Shown: positions 1 to 9,127 of the stretch, piece by piece | How positions within the stretch are numbered: position 1 is the first letter of the stretch | Layout: the number at the start of each line of letters is the position of its first letter | NCBI RefSeq assembly: GCF_900101455.1 | Contig: NZ_FMZJ01000002.1 | Coordinates: 62,001 to 126,000 of the forward strand | DNA: 64,000 nt | Direction: 5' to 3' | From: Sphingomonas sp. YR710 | Lineage (GTDB): Bacteria > Pseudomonadota > Alphaproteobacteria > Sphingomonadales > Sphingomonadaceae | Notes under the pieces: model-generated | Seen by the model: only the letters and a program-made list of their open reading frames with translations | Told to the model about the DNA's origin: nothing | Databases searched by the model: none | Position numbers and translations under genes: made by a program

Positions 1-134
1 ACCGCCTTGTCCATCGCATCGACCATCTCGGCGAAAACCGTCGGGATCAGCGCGTTCATGCGGTCCGCACGATTGAACGTGATCGTCGCGACATTGTCGG
101 ACAGTTCGAACAGGATCGTGCGATAGTCGCTCAA
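1..134 (-). CDS. Enoyl-CoA hydratase/isomerase family protein, N-terminal part (3' end outside window)
   Basis: The 44 visible codons on the minus strand read LSDYRTILFELSDNVATITF and continue into NRADRMNALIPTVF, which is the typical first beta-strand plus the substrate-loop start of crotonase-fold enoyl-CoA hydratases. The catalytic residues lie beyond the window edge. The apparent start is TTG at 134, overlapping the stop codon of the epimerase gene, so the two are translationally coupled. It lies last in a minus-strand run with epimerase and thiolase, which suggests a role in beta-oxidation or branched-chain/short acyl-CoA breakdown. Exact substrate cannot be told from the fragment. Confidence 0.8.
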   Translation of the reverse strand, partial: MSDYRTILFELSDNVATITFNRADRMNALIPTVFAEMVDAMDKA

Positions 135-556
135 TGCGCGGCCCCTTGCTTCGGCGTTTCCATGATCTCGGTCAGCACGCCACCCATATCCTTGGGATGC
201 AGGAAGAAGACCGGCGTACCATGCGCGCCGATGCGCGGTTCGCCCAGCACGCGGATGCCCTTCGCCTCGAAATCGGCCTTGGCGGCATGAATCTCGGGCA
301 CCTCGAAGCACACATGATGCTGCCCGCCCGCCGGATTCTTGGCGAGGAAGCCGTGGATCGGGCTATTCTCACCCAGCGGTTCGATCAGTTCGATCTGGCT
401 GCTCGGTGTATCGACGAAGCAGACGCGCACGCCCTGCGGCGGCAGATCGAACGGCTCGTGGATCTTCGTCGCGCCGAGCACGTCGCGATAGAGCGCGATC
501 GACTTTTCGATCGACGGCGTCGCAACGCCAACATGGTTCAAACGCCCGAGCGCCAT
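131..556 (-). CDS. mce: Methylmalonyl-CoA epimerase (VOC superfamily)
   Basis: A 141-residue single-domain protein that interconverts (S)- and (R)-methylmalonyl-CoA, the step between propionyl-CoA carboxylase and methylmalonyl-CoA mutase. The family metal ligands are visible: H8 in LNHVGVA, Q54 in SSQIELIEP, H80/H81 in GGQHHVCFEV and E130 near LTEIME. The start is the ATG whose A is shared with the thiolase TGA stop (TGATG). An in-frame upstream extension inside the thiolase gene is ignored because the family begins at this ATG. Neighbours (thiolase, PccB) support the propionate pathway. The mutase is not in the window. Confidence 0.93.
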   Translation of the reverse strand: MALGRLNHVGVATPSIEKSIALYRDVLGATKIHEPFDLPPQGVRVCFVDTPSSQIELIEPLGENSPIHGFLAKNPAGGQHHVCFEVPEIHAAKADFEAKGIRVLGEPRIGAHGTPVFFLHPKDMGGVLTEIMETPKQGAAH

Positions 557-1743
557 CAGATTCTCTCCACGATAAGAGCAATGCCCTGTCCGCCACCGAT
601 GCACATGGTGATCAGCGCGTAGCGGCCGCCGCTACGCTGCAATTCGTAAACGGCCTTGACCGTAAGGATCGCGCCGGTCGCCCCGATCGGGTGACCCAGA
701 GCGATGCCGCTGCCGTTGGGATTGACCTTTTCAGGATCGAAACCCAGCGCGTTGGCGACCGCGCAGGCCTGCGCCGCGAACGCCTCATTGGCCTCGATCA
801 CGTCCATCTGGTCGATCGTCAGGCCCGCGCGCTCAAGCGCGATCGGCACGGCCTTGATCGGCCCGATGCCCATCAGGTCGGGCTCGACGCCGGCATGACC
901 CCAAGCAACGATGCGCGCAAGCGGGGTCAGGCCCTTGGCGTCGGCGACGGCGCGGGTTGCCAGCACCAAGGCGGCGGCGCCATCGTTGATGCCCGAGGCG
1001 TTGCCGGCGGTGACCGAGCCTTCCTTGTCGAAGGCCGGGCGCAGCTTCGCCAGGCTTTCCATGCTGGTTTCGGCGCGCGGATGCTCGTCGGTATCGAAAA
1101 GGGTCACGCCCTTGCGGGTCTTGAGTTCTACCGGGACGATCTGGTCCTTGAAGCGACCTTCGGCGATCGCCAGGGCAGCGCGGCGATGGCCTTCGACCGC
1201 AAGAGCATCCTGCGCCTCGCGACCGATGCCGTACTTCTTCGCGATATTTTCGGCGGTGATGCCCATGTGGAACCCGCCCCATGGGTCGTTGAGCGTCTCC
1301 AGCAGCACGTCGAGCATGCTGACATTGCCCATCTTCTGGCCCCAGCGCGCGTCCTTCACGATATAGGGCGCCTGGCTCATGCTCTCGGCGCCACCAGCGA
1401 CGGTGATACCTGCCTCGCCCAACCGCATCATCTGCGCGCAGGAGATAATCGCCTGCGCGCCCGATCCGCACAGCCGGTTGACCGTCAGCGCCGGCGCGGA
1501 AATCGGCACACCCGCGTTGACCGAAGCGACACGCGCCAGATAGGCATCCTTCGGGTTCGTCGGGATCACCTGGCCGATCACGACATGCTCGACATCGGAT
1601 GCCGCGACGCCCGCACGGCGCAGCGACTCTGCGATCACCGTCGCCGCCAGTTCGGCCGGCGGAACATCCTTCAACGCTCCGCCGAAATCGCCGATCGCTG
1701 TCCGCGCGGCGCCAACGATCAGAACGTCCTGCAAATCAACCAT
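556..1743 (-). CDS. Acetyl-CoA C-acetyltransferase (thiolase)
   Basis: A 395-residue thiolase that condenses or cleaves acetyl-CoA units (acetoacetyl-CoA + CoA to 2 acetyl-CoA, or a longer 3-ketoacyl-CoA). The nucleophile is C92 in NRLCGSGAQAI. The NEAFA loop, H351 in GHPIGATGA and the acid/base C381 in CIGGGQGIA near the C-terminus complete the active site. Length is normal for the biosynthetic/degradative thiolase II family. It is followed with a 1-base overlap by the epimerase gene and preceded by pccB after about 50 bases, so one transcript is likely. Whether it acts in PHB synthesis or in beta-oxidation cannot be told; the neighbours favour short acyl-CoA catabolism. Confidence 0.93.
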   Translation of the reverse strand: MVDLQDVLIVGAARTAIGDFGGALKDVPPAELAATVIAESLRRAGVAASDVEHVVIGQVIPTNPKDAYLARVASVNAGVPISAPALTVNRLCGSGAQAIISCAQMMRLGEAGITVAGGAESMSQAPYIVKDARWGQKMGNVSMLDVLLETLNDPWGGFHMGITAENIAKKYGIGREAQDALAVEGHRRAALAIAEGRFKDQIVPVELKTRKGVTLFDTDEHPRAETSMESLAKLRPAFDKEGSVTAGNASGINDGAAALVLATRAVADAKGLTPLARIVAWGHAGVEPDLMGIGPIKAVPIALERAGLTIDQMDVIEANEAFAAQACAVANALGFDPEKVNPNGSGIALGHPIGATGAILTVKAVYELQRSGGRYALITMCIGGGQGIALIVERI

Positions 1744-1790
1744 GTCACTGTCCTGCTGTCGGCGTCAGGGGCCGAAATATCGGGGGCGCC

Positions 1791-3323
1791 TCAGAGCGGA
1801 ATATTGTCGTGCTTCTTCCAGGGGTTTTCGAGGCTCTTGTTCCGAAGCTTGCGCAGGCCCAGCGCGATCCGCCGCCGCGTCGAATGCGGCATGATCACTT
1901 CATCGATGAAGCCCTTCGAGGCCGCGACGAACGGATTGGCGAAGCGCTCTTCATATTCCTTGGTGCGTGCGGCGATCTTGTCGGTATCGCCCAGGTCCTG
2001 GCGGAAGATGATCTCCACCGCGCCCTTGGCGCCCATCACTGCGATCTCGGCGGTCGGCCAGGCGTAATTGAAATCGCCGCGCAGATGCTTCGAGCTCATC
2101 ACGTCATAGGCGCCGCCATAGGCCTTGCGGGTGATCACGGTGATCTTCGGCACGGTCGCCTCGCCATAAGCGAACAGCAATTTGGCGCCATGCTTGATGA
2201 TGCCATTATGCTCCTGCGCGGTGCCCGGCAGGAAACCCGGCACGTCGACGAAGGTGATGATCGGAATATCGAACGCATCGCAGAAGCGCACGAACCGCGC
2301 CGCCTTCTTCGACGAATTGATGTCGAGGCAGCCCGCCAGCACGCTGGGCTGGTTGGCGACGATACCGACCGGACGACCTTCGATCCGGCCGAAACCGATG
2401 ACGATGTTCGCGGCATGATTAGGCTGGACCTCGAAGAAATCGCCCTCGTCGACGACCTTCGTGATCAGTTCCTTCATGTCATAGGGCTTGTTCGCGCTGT
2501 CCGGTATCAGCGTGTCGAGACTCTCCTCGAGCCGATCCCACGGATCGTCGGTCGGGCGGACCGGCAACGGCTCGCGATTCGACAAAGGCAGGAAATCGAA
2601 GAAATCGCGCGTGGCGAGCAGCACCTCGATATCATTTTCGAACGCATTGTCAGCGACCGACGATTTGGTGGTATGGGTGACGGCGCCGCCCAGTTCCTCC
2701 TGAGTGACCACTTCGTTGGTGACGGTCTTCACCACGTCGGGGCCGGTCACGAACATGAAGCTCGAATCCTTCACCATGAAGATGAAGTCAGTCATCGCCG
2801 GCGAATAGACCGCGCCGCCCGCGCACGGGCCCATGATCAGGCTGATCTGCGGCACGACGCCGCTGGCCAGAATGTTGCGCTGGAACACCTCGGCATAGCC
2901 GCCGAGCGAAGCCACACCTTCCTGGATGCGCGCGCCGCCCGAATCGTTGAGGCCGATCACAGGGGCGCCGACCTTCAGCGCCATATCCATGATCTTGCAG
3001 ATCTTCTGCGCATGCCGTTCGGACAGCGCACCACCGTAAACGGTGAAATCCTGGCTGAACACGAAGACCAGCCGGCCGTTGATCGTACCGGACCCGGTGA
3101 CGACGCCGTCGCCCGGAATATGCTCCTGATCCATGCCGAAGTCGGTGCAATTATGCTCGACATACATGTCGACTTCTTCGAACGATCCCTGATCAAGCAG
3201 CACGTCGAGCCGTTCGCGCGCCGTGAGCTTGCCCTTCTTGTGCTGGGCATCGATACGTCGCTGACCACCGCCGAGACGGGCTGCCGCGCGCTTTTCTTCG
3301 AGTTTTTGCAGGGTAGCCAGCAT
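1791..3323 (-). CDS. pccB: Propionyl-CoA carboxylase beta chain (carboxyltransferase subunit)
   Basis: A 510-residue acyl-CoA carboxyltransferase that moves CO2 from biotin carried on the alpha subunit to propionyl-CoA, making methylmalonyl-CoA. The start [20 protein letters not shown] is the usual PccB N-terminus; an in-frame extension into the promoter region is rejected. Family landmarks include [15 protein letters not shown], the glycine-rich [36 protein letters not shown] in the N-domain, and [24 protein letters not shown] and [17 protein letters not shown] in the C-domain. It heads the minus-strand acyl-CoA operon and is divergent from the ScfR-type regulator. The biotin-carrying alpha subunit is not in the window. 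Confidence 0.96.
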   Translation of the reverse strand: MLATLQKLEEKRAAARLGGGQRRIDAQHKKGKLTARERLDVLLDQGSFEEVDMYVEHNCTDFGMDQEHIPGDGVVTGSGTINGRLVFVFSQDFTVYGGALSERHAQKICKIMDMALKVGAPVIGLNDSGGARIQEGVASLGGYAEVFQRNILASGVVPQISLIMGPCAGGAVYSPAMTDFIFMVKDSSFMFVTGPDVVKTVTNEVVTQEELGGAVTHTTKSSVADNAFENDIEVLLATRDFFDFLPLSNREPLPVRPTDDPWDRLEESLDTLIPDSANKPYDMKELITKVVDEGDFFEVQPNHAANIVIGFGRIEGRPVGIVANQPSVLAGCLDINSSKKAARFVRFCDAFDIPIITFVDVPGFLPGTAQEHNGIIKHGAKLLFAYGEATVPKITVITRKAYGGAYDVMSSKHLRGDFNYAWPTAEIAVMGAKGAVEIIFRQDLGDTDKIAARTKEYEERFANPFVAASKGFIDEVIMPHSTRRRIALGLRKLRNKSLENPWKKHDNIPL

Positions 3324-3370
3324 GGGCCACGATACTCCACGATTCAGGGATGATCGCCCCCTTTTCAAGA

Positions 3371-3427
3371 TTTGCGCCATAGTGCAAATGTAAACTTGTA
3401 AATTTGCGAAGTTCCATTTTGCAAATT
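3371..3427. promoter_or_regulatory. Cluster of TTTGCAAA-like sites in the pccB / regulator divergent promoter
   Basis: The 121-base gap between pccB and the regulator holds several copies of one short motif: TTTGCAAA at 3418-3425, TTTGCGAA at 3403-3410, TGCAAA at 3383-3388 and TTTGCG at 3371-3376. RamB/PrpR-type regulators of actinobacteria are known to bind TTTGCAAA-type sequences, and the divergent gene encodes that kind of protein. This suggests autoregulation and control of pccB by the same protein. The sites are seen; their use as operators is inference. Confidence 0.6.
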
Positions 3428-3444
3428 GCTGAAAGGTCGCGATT

Positions 3445-4863
3445 TTGGCACGCAAGCTCAAGCATCGATTGTTTGCCGGCCACGAATTGCGCGCCCTTCG
3501 CGTGCGGGCGGGGCTGGGACAATCGGCGATGGCAACGCGACTGGGGCTTTCCGTGAGCTACCTTTCGCAACTCGAAAATGACGATCGGCCGGTCACGCCC
3601 GCGGTCACGGAGGCGCTGGCGCGGGCTTTCCCGATTGATTGGAACGTCGATCAGGCCGGCGATGCCGAACGCCGGCTGATGGCGATGCGCGAGGCGATCG
3701 CCGATCCGCTGTTCGGCGACGAGCTGTTCACGCCCGAAGTGCTTCACCGCGCGGTGGAACAGCAACCGCAGCTGGCGGATCGCTTCGTGCGCCTCCACAG
3801 TGCCTATCGCCGCAGCGAGGAAAAGCTCCAGGTCGTCGACGATCGGATCGGGAGCGGCGTTCCCGGCGATGATCGCCTGCCATGGGAAGAGGTTCGCGAC
3901 TGGTTCCACGAGGCCGGCAATTATGTCGACAGCCTCGACCGCGCCGCCGAGGAACTTGCGCAACAGCTCGATGCCGAGCCGCTGCCGGAAGCGCTGATCG
4001 CCTTCTTCCTCAAGGACCGCCATGGCGTCGATCTGGTCACATCCACCGACGATGGCGGGACGATGCGCCGCTTCGACAAGGCGCGCGGCCTACTGACGGT
4101 CAGCAGCTCTCTACCGGCGGAAACGCGTCGCTTCATGCTCGCGCATCAACTCGCCTTGCTCGAGTTCAAATGGCATATCGGCGTGGTTGCCGCCGGCGCC
4201 AATTTGCGGTCAGCCGAGGCCCACACCTTGCTGTCGGTGGGCCTCGCCAATTATGCGGCAGGCGCACTGCTGATGCCTTACGGCGCGTTTCGGCGGACCG
4301 CACGGGCGATGCGACACGATATCGACCGGCTCTGCCAGCGCTTCGGAGTCAGCTTCGAGCAAGCGTGCCACCGCCTCTCGACGCTGCAGCGGCCGGGCCA
4401 GCGCGGCGTGCCCTTCTTCTTCTGTCGCGTCGACATGGCCGGTAACATCACCAAGCGTCATTCGGCGACCCGGCTGCAGTTCGCGCGCTTCGGCGGTGCC
4501 TGTCCCTTGTGGATCGTCCATGAGGCAGTTGCGATTCCGGACCGCATCCTCGTCCAGCTCGCCGAAATGCCCGATGGCGTGCGCTATGTTTCGATGGCGA
4601 AGGGGCTGGTCAAACCCAGCGGCAGCTTCAAACGCGCACCGCGCCGCTTCGCGGTCGCCCTGGGCTGCGAGGCCGAACACGCCCGCGAATTCATCTACGC
4701 CGACGCGCTCGACATGGGGAACGCTGCCGCGGCAACCCCGATCGGCATCTCCTGCCGGCTATGCCCCCGCGAGGCCTGCGACCAGCGCGCCTTTCCGCCC
4801 GCGGACCGATCGATCGCGGTCGATGCCGATGTGCGGAATGTGGTGCCGTATCGGGTGCTGTAG
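3445..4863 (+). CDS. ScfR/RamB-type transcriptional regulator (XRE HTH plus short-chain fatty acyl-CoA sensing region)
   Basis: A 472-residue regulator. Residues about 9-65 form an XRE helix-turn-helix ([19 protein letters not shown], then [20 protein letters not shown]). The long middle part matches the layout of the short-chain fatty acyl-CoA regulator family (RamB, PrpR), and the C-terminus carries the family cysteine cluster [16 protein letters not shown]. The start is TTG at 3445 with GAAAGG upstream. Family members are activated by acyl-CoA or methylcitrate-cycle intermediates. Its divergence from pccB indicates control of propionyl-CoA carboxylation. Whether it activates or represses is unknown. 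Confidence 0.87.
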   Translation: MARKLKHRLFAGHELRALRVRAGLGQSAMATRLGLSVSYLSQLENDDRPVTPAVTEALARAFPIDWNVDQAGDAERRLMAMREAIADPLFGDELFTPEVLHRAVEQQPQLADRFVRLHSAYRRSEEKLQVVDDRIGSGVPGDDRLPWEEVRDWFHEAGNYVDSLDRAAEELAQQLDAEPLPEALIAFFLKDRHGVDLVTSTDDGGTMRRFDKARGLLTVSSSLPAETRRFMLAHQLALLEFKWHIGVVAAGANLRSAEAHTLLSVGLANYAAGALLMPYGAFRRTARAMRHDIDRLCQRFGVSFEQACHRLSTLQRPGQRGVPFFFCRVDMAGNITKRHSATRLQFARFGGACPLWIVHEAVAIPDRILVQLAEMPDGVRYVSMAKGLVKPSGSFKRAPRRFAVALGCEAEHAREFIYADALDMGNAAAATPIGISCRLCPREACDQRAFPPADRSIAVDADVRNVVPYRVL

Positions 4864-4920
4864 CAGCGTCTTGCATCACTGATACGGGTATGAAAGCATG
4901 CGCATCAAGGGAGAGCCTGC

Positions 4921-5385
4921 ATGTTCAGATCGGCCGCCGAACGCGCAATCGTCACCGCCACCGCCATTTCCGGCACGCTCGACCTGTTGAGCGCTTTCCT
5001 GTTCGCGGGCATGAAGGGCAACAGCCCGGCGCGCGTCCTCCAAAGCGTCGCCAGCGGACCGTTCGGCAGCACGATGTTCGATCGGGGGGCGCGTGGCGCA
5101 CTCGCGGGGCTGCTTGTCCACTATGGACTGATGACGATCATGGTCTCGGTCTTCGTCCTGGCCGTGACCCGGCTTCCGGCGTTGCTCAGACGGCCTGCCA
5201 TTACCGGCATCACCTACGGATTCGGCATCTATCTGGTGATGTACTGGATCGTGCTACCGCTGCGCTATCCGGCGGCTTTCCCGCAGACCGGCGCATGGCA
5301 AGTCACTAACGCCCTGATCTCGCACGTATTATGTGTAGGGTTGTCGATGGGATTGGTTGTCGGTCGGATATTGCGGAAAGGTTGA
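4921..5385 (+). CDS. Small polytopic membrane protein of unknown function
   Basis: 154 residues with about four hydrophobic segments: around 8-30 (IVTATAISGTLDLLSAFLFA), 60-85, 92-112 and 128-150. GGGAG lies upstream of the ATG at 4921. I do not recognise an enzymatic motif. The general layout resembles YagU/DUF1440-like inner-membrane proteins, but the match is only by impression. It follows the ScfR-type regulator by 57 bases on the same strand and converges on rpoN with a 6-base gap. No link to propionate metabolism is evident. Confidence 0.75.
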   Translation: MFRSAAERAIVTATAISGTLDLLSAFLFAGMKGNSPARVLQSVASGPFGSTMFDRGARGALAGLLVHYGLMTIMVSVFVLAVTRLPALLRRPAITGITYGFGIYLVMYWIVLPLRYPAAFPQTGAWQVTNALISHVLCVGLSMGLVVGRILRKG

Positions 5386-5391
5386 TTGCCG

Positions 5392-6876
5392 CTACCCGCC
5401 CTTTCCGCTCAATGTCCGTTGCCGGCGCCGCTGAACCGACGACCCCAATCCTATCGCCTCGCGATATTTGGCTACTGTCCGCCGCGCGACCTCGAACCCC
5501 TTGGCGTTGAGCAGTTCGACCAACTTGTCATCGGACAGGATATCGTCACCCTCGGCACCGATGAGCCTTCCGATTTGGCTTTTCACCGCCTCCGCCGAGA
5601 CATTTTCGCCGCCATCCGCCGCCTGAACGCCGCTGGTGAAGAAATATTTGAGCTCGTGGAGCCCGCGCTCACACATCAGATATTTGTTCGATGTCACCCG
5701 GCTGACGGTCGATTCGTGCATGCCGATCGCATCGGCCACCGCCTTCAACGTCAGCGGCCGCAGATGATCGACGCCCTTCAGGAAAAAGCCTTCCTGTTGT
5801 TTCACAATCTCATGCGCGACCTTCAAAATCGTGCGGGCGCGCTGATCGAGCGCCTTCACCAGCCAGTTGGCGCTCGCCAGACATTCGGAAAGCCAGGCCT
5901 TGCTGTCCTTGTCCTGCGGACCATGGCTCAATTCGGTGTAATAAGAACGGTTGACGAGCACGCGTGGCAGCGTCCCGCTATTGAGTTCGATCGCCCAGCC
6001 ACCTTGCGTCCGGCGAATGAACACGTCGGGCGATACCGGGGAGGCCGGCTCGCCACCGAAACGCAGGCCGGGCTTGGGATCATAGTTGCGCAATTCGCGG
6101 ATCATGTCCGCCATGTCCTCTTCATCCACCCCGCACATCCGGCGTAGCTGCGGCAAGGCTCCACGCGCGAGCAGATCGAGATTGGCAATCAATTTGGCCA
6201 TGCAGGGGTCATACCTGTCCGCCTCCTTCGCCTGGAGCATCAGACATTCGGCAAGCGATCGCGCGCCGACACCGCTGGGATCAAAAGTCTGGATCACCGC
6301 AAGAACACGCTCGACATGAAACAGGGCCTGATCGAGCTGCTGGGCGACATCGAAGGTCTGGCCAATGAAATATCCCGCATCGTCGATCAGGTCGATCAAC
6401 GCGATCGCGATCGCCAGATCATTGCCAGCCAGTTGTTCACCGGCCTGCCCAACCAGATGGTCTTGAAGCGATATCCGCGCCGCGGCGAACGAATCGAGAT
6501 CCGGCGCATCCTCGCTTCCCGATCGATCGGAGGCGCTTCCCATGTCGCTGGCGCTGTCATGATGGAAGGTTTCGGCTTCATAGTCGGCATCGAGCGGTTG
6601 ATCGGCGATCGCATCGCCCGCCTCGATCAACAGGTCCGCCGTCGGGCCATCATCGTCGAAACCATCTTCGCGCTCGCCGCCCTCTTCGACGACATCGCGA
6701 TCATCGGCGGCTTCGGTACTGCCGCTTTCGAGCAGGGGGTTCTTTTCGATCTCCTCGGCGAGGAACGCTTCGATTTCGAGATTGGACAAAGCCAGCAGCC
6801 GGATCGCCTGCTGCAATTGCGGCGTCATCACCAGCGACTGGCTCTGACGCAAATCGAGGCGGGGCCCGATGGCCAT
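5392..6876 (-). CDS. rpoN: RNA polymerase sigma-54 factor
   Basis: A 494-residue sigma-54. Region I (residues about 5-55) has LVMTPQLQQAIRLLALSNLE and EEIEKNPLLE, the activator-interaction segment. An acidic region II follows. The core-binding domain and HTH (ADAIGMHESTVSRVTSNKYL) come next, then the invariant RpoN box ARRTVAKYRE near the C-terminus that reads the -24 element. The start is the ATG at 6876; the upstream in-frame extension runs through the large hairpin and is not coding. It is last in rnd-lptC-lptA-lptB-rpoN. A candidate sigma-54 promoter occurs in this window at 27537. No hpf gene follows. Confidence 0.97.
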   Translation of the reverse strand: MAIGPRLDLRQSQSLVMTPQLQQAIRLLALSNLEIEAFLAEEIEKNPLLESGSTEAADDRDVVEEGGEREDGFDDDGPTADLLIEAGDAIADQPLDADYEAETFHHDSASDMGSASDRSGSEDAPDLDSFAAARISLQDHLVGQAGEQLAGNDLAIAIALIDLIDDAGYFIGQTFDVAQQLDQALFHVERVLAVIQTFDPSGVGARSLAECLMLQAKEADRYDPCMAKLIANLDLLARGALPQLRRMCGVDEEDMADMIRELRNYDPKPGLRFGGEPASPVSPDVFIRRTQGGWAIELNSGTLPRVLVNRSYYTELSHGPQDKDSKAWLSECLASANWLVKALDQRARTILKVAHEIVKQQEGFFLKGVDHLRPLTLKAVADAIGMHESTVSRVTSNKYLMCERGLHELKYFFTSGVQAADGGENVSAEAVKSQIGRLIGAEGDDILSDDKLVELLNAKGFEVARRTVAKYREAIGLGSSVQRRRQRTLSGKGG

Positions 6877-6907
6877 TATGCGGTCCGTTTTGAATTGCGC
6901 GAAAGAG

Positions 6908-7009
6908 CGCATTTCAAGGCGGCGCCGGCCCGCTCCCCCACCCGACCTCCCAACGGCAGTATCATATGGGAGGTCGGGTGGGGGAGCGGGCCGGTGCCGC
7001 AAATGCGCC
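6908..7009. repeat. Very large imperfect inverted repeat between lptB and rpoN
   Basis: Arms of 32 bases, 6921-6952 (ending CACCCGACCTCCCA) and 6967-6998 (starting TGGGAGGTCGGGTG), pair with a single G/T wobble around a 14-base loop. With small bulges the pairing continues outward to GCGCATTT at 6908-6915 and AAATGCGC at 7002-7009. In mRNA read from lptB into rpoN this would be a very stable hairpin about 30-45 bases upstream of the rpoN start. It could be a processing site, an attenuator or simply a sphingomonad extragenic palindrome; it lacks a T-run. Confidence 0.88.
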
Positions 7010-7044
7010 GGAGACGCATTTCAAAACAGGCTGTCCGCATCATC

Positions 7045-7824
7045 TCAAAGCGAGAAACCTTCACCCAAATAGAGCCGGCGGACATTTTCATCCGCGACCA
7101 GCGCTTCGGGACTGCCCTGAAACAGCACTTTGCCATCATAGATGATACAAGCACGATCGACGATATCCAGGGTCTCGCGGACATTGTGATCGGTGATTAG
7201 CACCCCGATGTCGCGCCGCTTGAGGTCCTTCACCAGATCGCGAATGTCGGCGATCGAGAGCGGATCGATGCCGGCGAAAGGCTCGTCGAGCAGCATGATG
7301 GACGGTTCCGCCGCCAGCGCGCGCGCTATCTCGCACCGCCGCCGCTCGCCGCCCGACAGCGCCATCGCGGCCGAATCGCGCAAATGCGCGAGATGGAACT
7401 CGCTGAGCAACTCCTCGAGCCGATTCTGCCGAACCGTTGCATCGGGCTCAATCAGTTCGAGCACGGCCATGATATTCTGGCCGACCGTCATCCCGCGAAA
7501 GATCGAAGTCTCCTGCGGCAGATAGCCGAGACCCAGGATCGCACGCCGATACATCGGCAAGGTCGTGATATCGTCGCCATCGAGCAATATGCGCCCGGCA
7601 TCGGGCTTCACGAGACCCATCACCGAATAGAAACAGGTGGTCTTGCCGGCACCATTCGGTCCCAGGAGCCCCACCACCTCGCCCCGCGCGACATCCAGCG
7701 AAATATCCGACAATACCTGCCGTTTATCGTATGATTTCGCGATCGACACGACAGACAGGCCGCGGATGATCGCATCCTCGTGCGGGGGCCTGGCGAGCCG
7801 TTCAATCGTTGCACTGTCATTCAT
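7045..7824 (-). CDS. lptB: LPS/envelope-lipid export ABC transporter ATPase LptB
   Basis: A 259-residue ABC ATPase that powers lipid extraction from the inner membrane by LptFG. Walker A is GPNGAGKTT (55-63), the Q-loop LGYLPQETSIFRG matches LptB closely, the signature is LSGGERRR, Walker B is SIMLLDEPFAGIDP and the switch histidine lies in LITDHNVRETL. About 20 extra residues precede the usual N-terminus. It lies 113 bases downstream of lptA and upstream of rpoN. In sphingomonads, which have glycosphingolipids instead of classical LPS, the transported lipid may differ; that is inference from the presumed taxon. Confidence 0.96.
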   Translation of the reverse strand: MNDSATIERLARPPHEDAIIRGLSVVSIAKSYDKRQVLSDISLDVARGEVVGLLGPNGAGKTTCFYSVMGLVKPDAGRILLDGDDITTLPMYRRAILGLGYLPQETSIFRGMTVGQNIMAVLELIEPDATVRQNRLEELLSEFHLAHLRDSAAMALSGGERRRCEIARALAAEPSIMLLDEPFAGIDPLSIADIRDLVKDLKRRDIGVLITDHNVRETLDIVDRACIIYDGKVLFQGSPEALVADENVRRLYLGEGFSL

Positions 7825-7937
7825 CAGCCATTGTCCCGGGCAACGTCATCGCGCGCCCCTCAATTAGCGAAAGCCGCGACGCGTGGAAACTGGCAAGCTT
7901 CATGCATGCCGCGATTATCGCCAGAGTCGTCCGAATA

Positions 7938-8483
7938 TCAGTTTCCGGTGCGGGCCGGCGGGGTGAAGCGCCCCGTCACCCGGCCATTGGCGCCACCGGC
8001 AACGACACCGCCGTCCATCGTCGCCATCCCCGTATTCAGGTTGAAAATCAGGCGCCCACCATGCGTGTCACCTTGTCCTGGACGGGTTAGAACAACGCCC
8101 CCGATCATCGTGATCAACCGTTTTTGCAGATCGTAGATGGCGAATTGAGCCCGCGCGGTTTCGGTCCGGCTCTTGAGAACGACATCGCCGCTCGCATCCA
8201 TGCGATTGACCTGCGTGTGCCCGGCGGACGTATATGCAATCGTCATCCGATCCGACGTCAGCGTCATGTCGCCCTGACGAACGTCGACATTGCCCGAAAG
8301 AATGGCGCGATCGGCGCGGTCCTGCAATTCGATGCGATCGGCCGAAAAATCGACCGGCGCATTACTGTCGTGCCCTTTCAGGGCAGATACGCCTTGGGCA
8401 TGCGCGCCCATGGCCATGCCGAACAAAGCCATCGCGAACAGAGCGCGCACCATCGAAACTGCCTTCCAAACCCCGCTGATCAT
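7938..8483 (-). CDS. lptA: Periplasmic lipid bridge protein LptA (OstA-like)
   Basis: A 181-residue exported protein. The N-terminus has a signal peptide ending near MAMGAHAQ, so cleavage is expected around residues 29-30. The OstA/LptA jelly-roll follows (VDFSADRIELQDRADRAILS, GNVDVRQGDMTLTSDRMTI). It forms the periplasmic bridge between LptC and the outer-membrane LptD. The ATG at 8483 overlaps the LptC stop as ATGA. A second in-frame Met, 10 codons later, would give a shorter signal peptide and is also plausible. Confidence 0.9.
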   Translation of the reverse strand: MISGVWKAVSMVRALFAMALFGMAMGAHAQGVSALKGHDSNAPVDFSADRIELQDRADRAILSGNVDVRQGDMTLTSDRMTIAYTSAGHTQVNRMDASGDVVLKSRTETARAQFAIYDLQKRLITMIGGVVLTRPGQGDTHGGRLIFNLNTGMATMDGGVVAGGANGRVTGRFTPPARTGN

Positions 8484-9127
8484 CGCGCTGCCTTGGACTG
8501 GCCCTGCACGATATGCAAGCGCGCGCGCCCCTTGAGCACAACGATACGGTTGGTCAGGTCCGCAGTGAAATGATCGCTGGTAAACGTGCCCAACGGCATC
8601 GTCCCATCGACCGCGCCCTCGCTCGCTACCATGCGCGTCACGAGGTCGATGCCGACGTCGCGGGTCTGCATCTGATAGCCGTCGGCGGCGCGAAACAGCA
8701 CCGGTCCGTCGATATTCACCTTTTCGCTGTCCATGTCATATCGGCCGCGGCCAGCATTGATCGTTGCCGGACCGTCCGGCAGTTGTATCTGCGCGGCGAG
8801 GCTGGTCAACTTCACCACCGGATCGCGCGATGTCACCTGCACCGCCGAACCCGCCGTCAGCTGAAACGGCTGCCCCTTCGAATCCTCGCCACGATAGGTG
8901 GCGCGCGTCACACGCATCCGCTCGCGGGCCAACTCCACGCGATCTTTGGACAGAACGAAGCTGATATCGCTGCCCACCGTCAACGGCGCCAATGCCAGCA
9001 ACATGATCAGGATCAGGATCGCCGCCGGCAGCGCCAGCCGCATGATCGCCATCAACCGATCGTGGCTGCTGCCGGGAACGGCCCAAACCTGCCGCTGCGT
9101 GCGGACGCGGTCGGCAAGTTCAGACAT
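8480..9127 (-). CDS. lptC: LptC, inner-membrane-anchored lipid transport component
   Basis: 215 residues: a short cytoplasmic N-terminus, one transmembrane helix at about residues 28-50 (LALPAAILILIMLLALAPLT) and a periplasmic OstA-like domain. LptC receives lipid from LptBFG and passes it to LptA. The gene overlaps rnd upstream by 8 bases and lptA downstream by 4 bases, giving a tightly coupled rnd-lptC-lptA set. The sequence is divergent, as is usual for LptC. Assignment rests on topology, length and position between rnd and lptA. Confidence 0.88.
   Translation of the reverse strand: MSELADRVRTQRQVWAVPGSSHDRLMAIMRLALPAAILILIMLLALAPLTVGSDISFVLSKDRVELARERMRVTRATYRGEDSKGQPFQLTAGSAVQVTSRDPVVKLTSLAAQIQLPDGPATINAGRGRYDMDSEKVNIDGPVLFRAADGYQMQTRDVGIDLVTRMVASEGAVDGTMPLGTFTSDHFTADLTNRIVVLKGRARLHIVQGQSKAAR

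Noticed and set aside
406-3353. Long plus-strand open frames (more than 550 codons) opposite thiolase and pccB
   Set aside because: They are antisense to clear genes, arginine/histidine-rich and lack any family motif; typical of high-GC antisense frames.
7045-9127. Classical LPS production inferred from the lpt genes
   Set aside because: Sphingomonads keep Lpt-type genes while having glycosphingolipids; the genes show a lipid export path, not that LPS is made.
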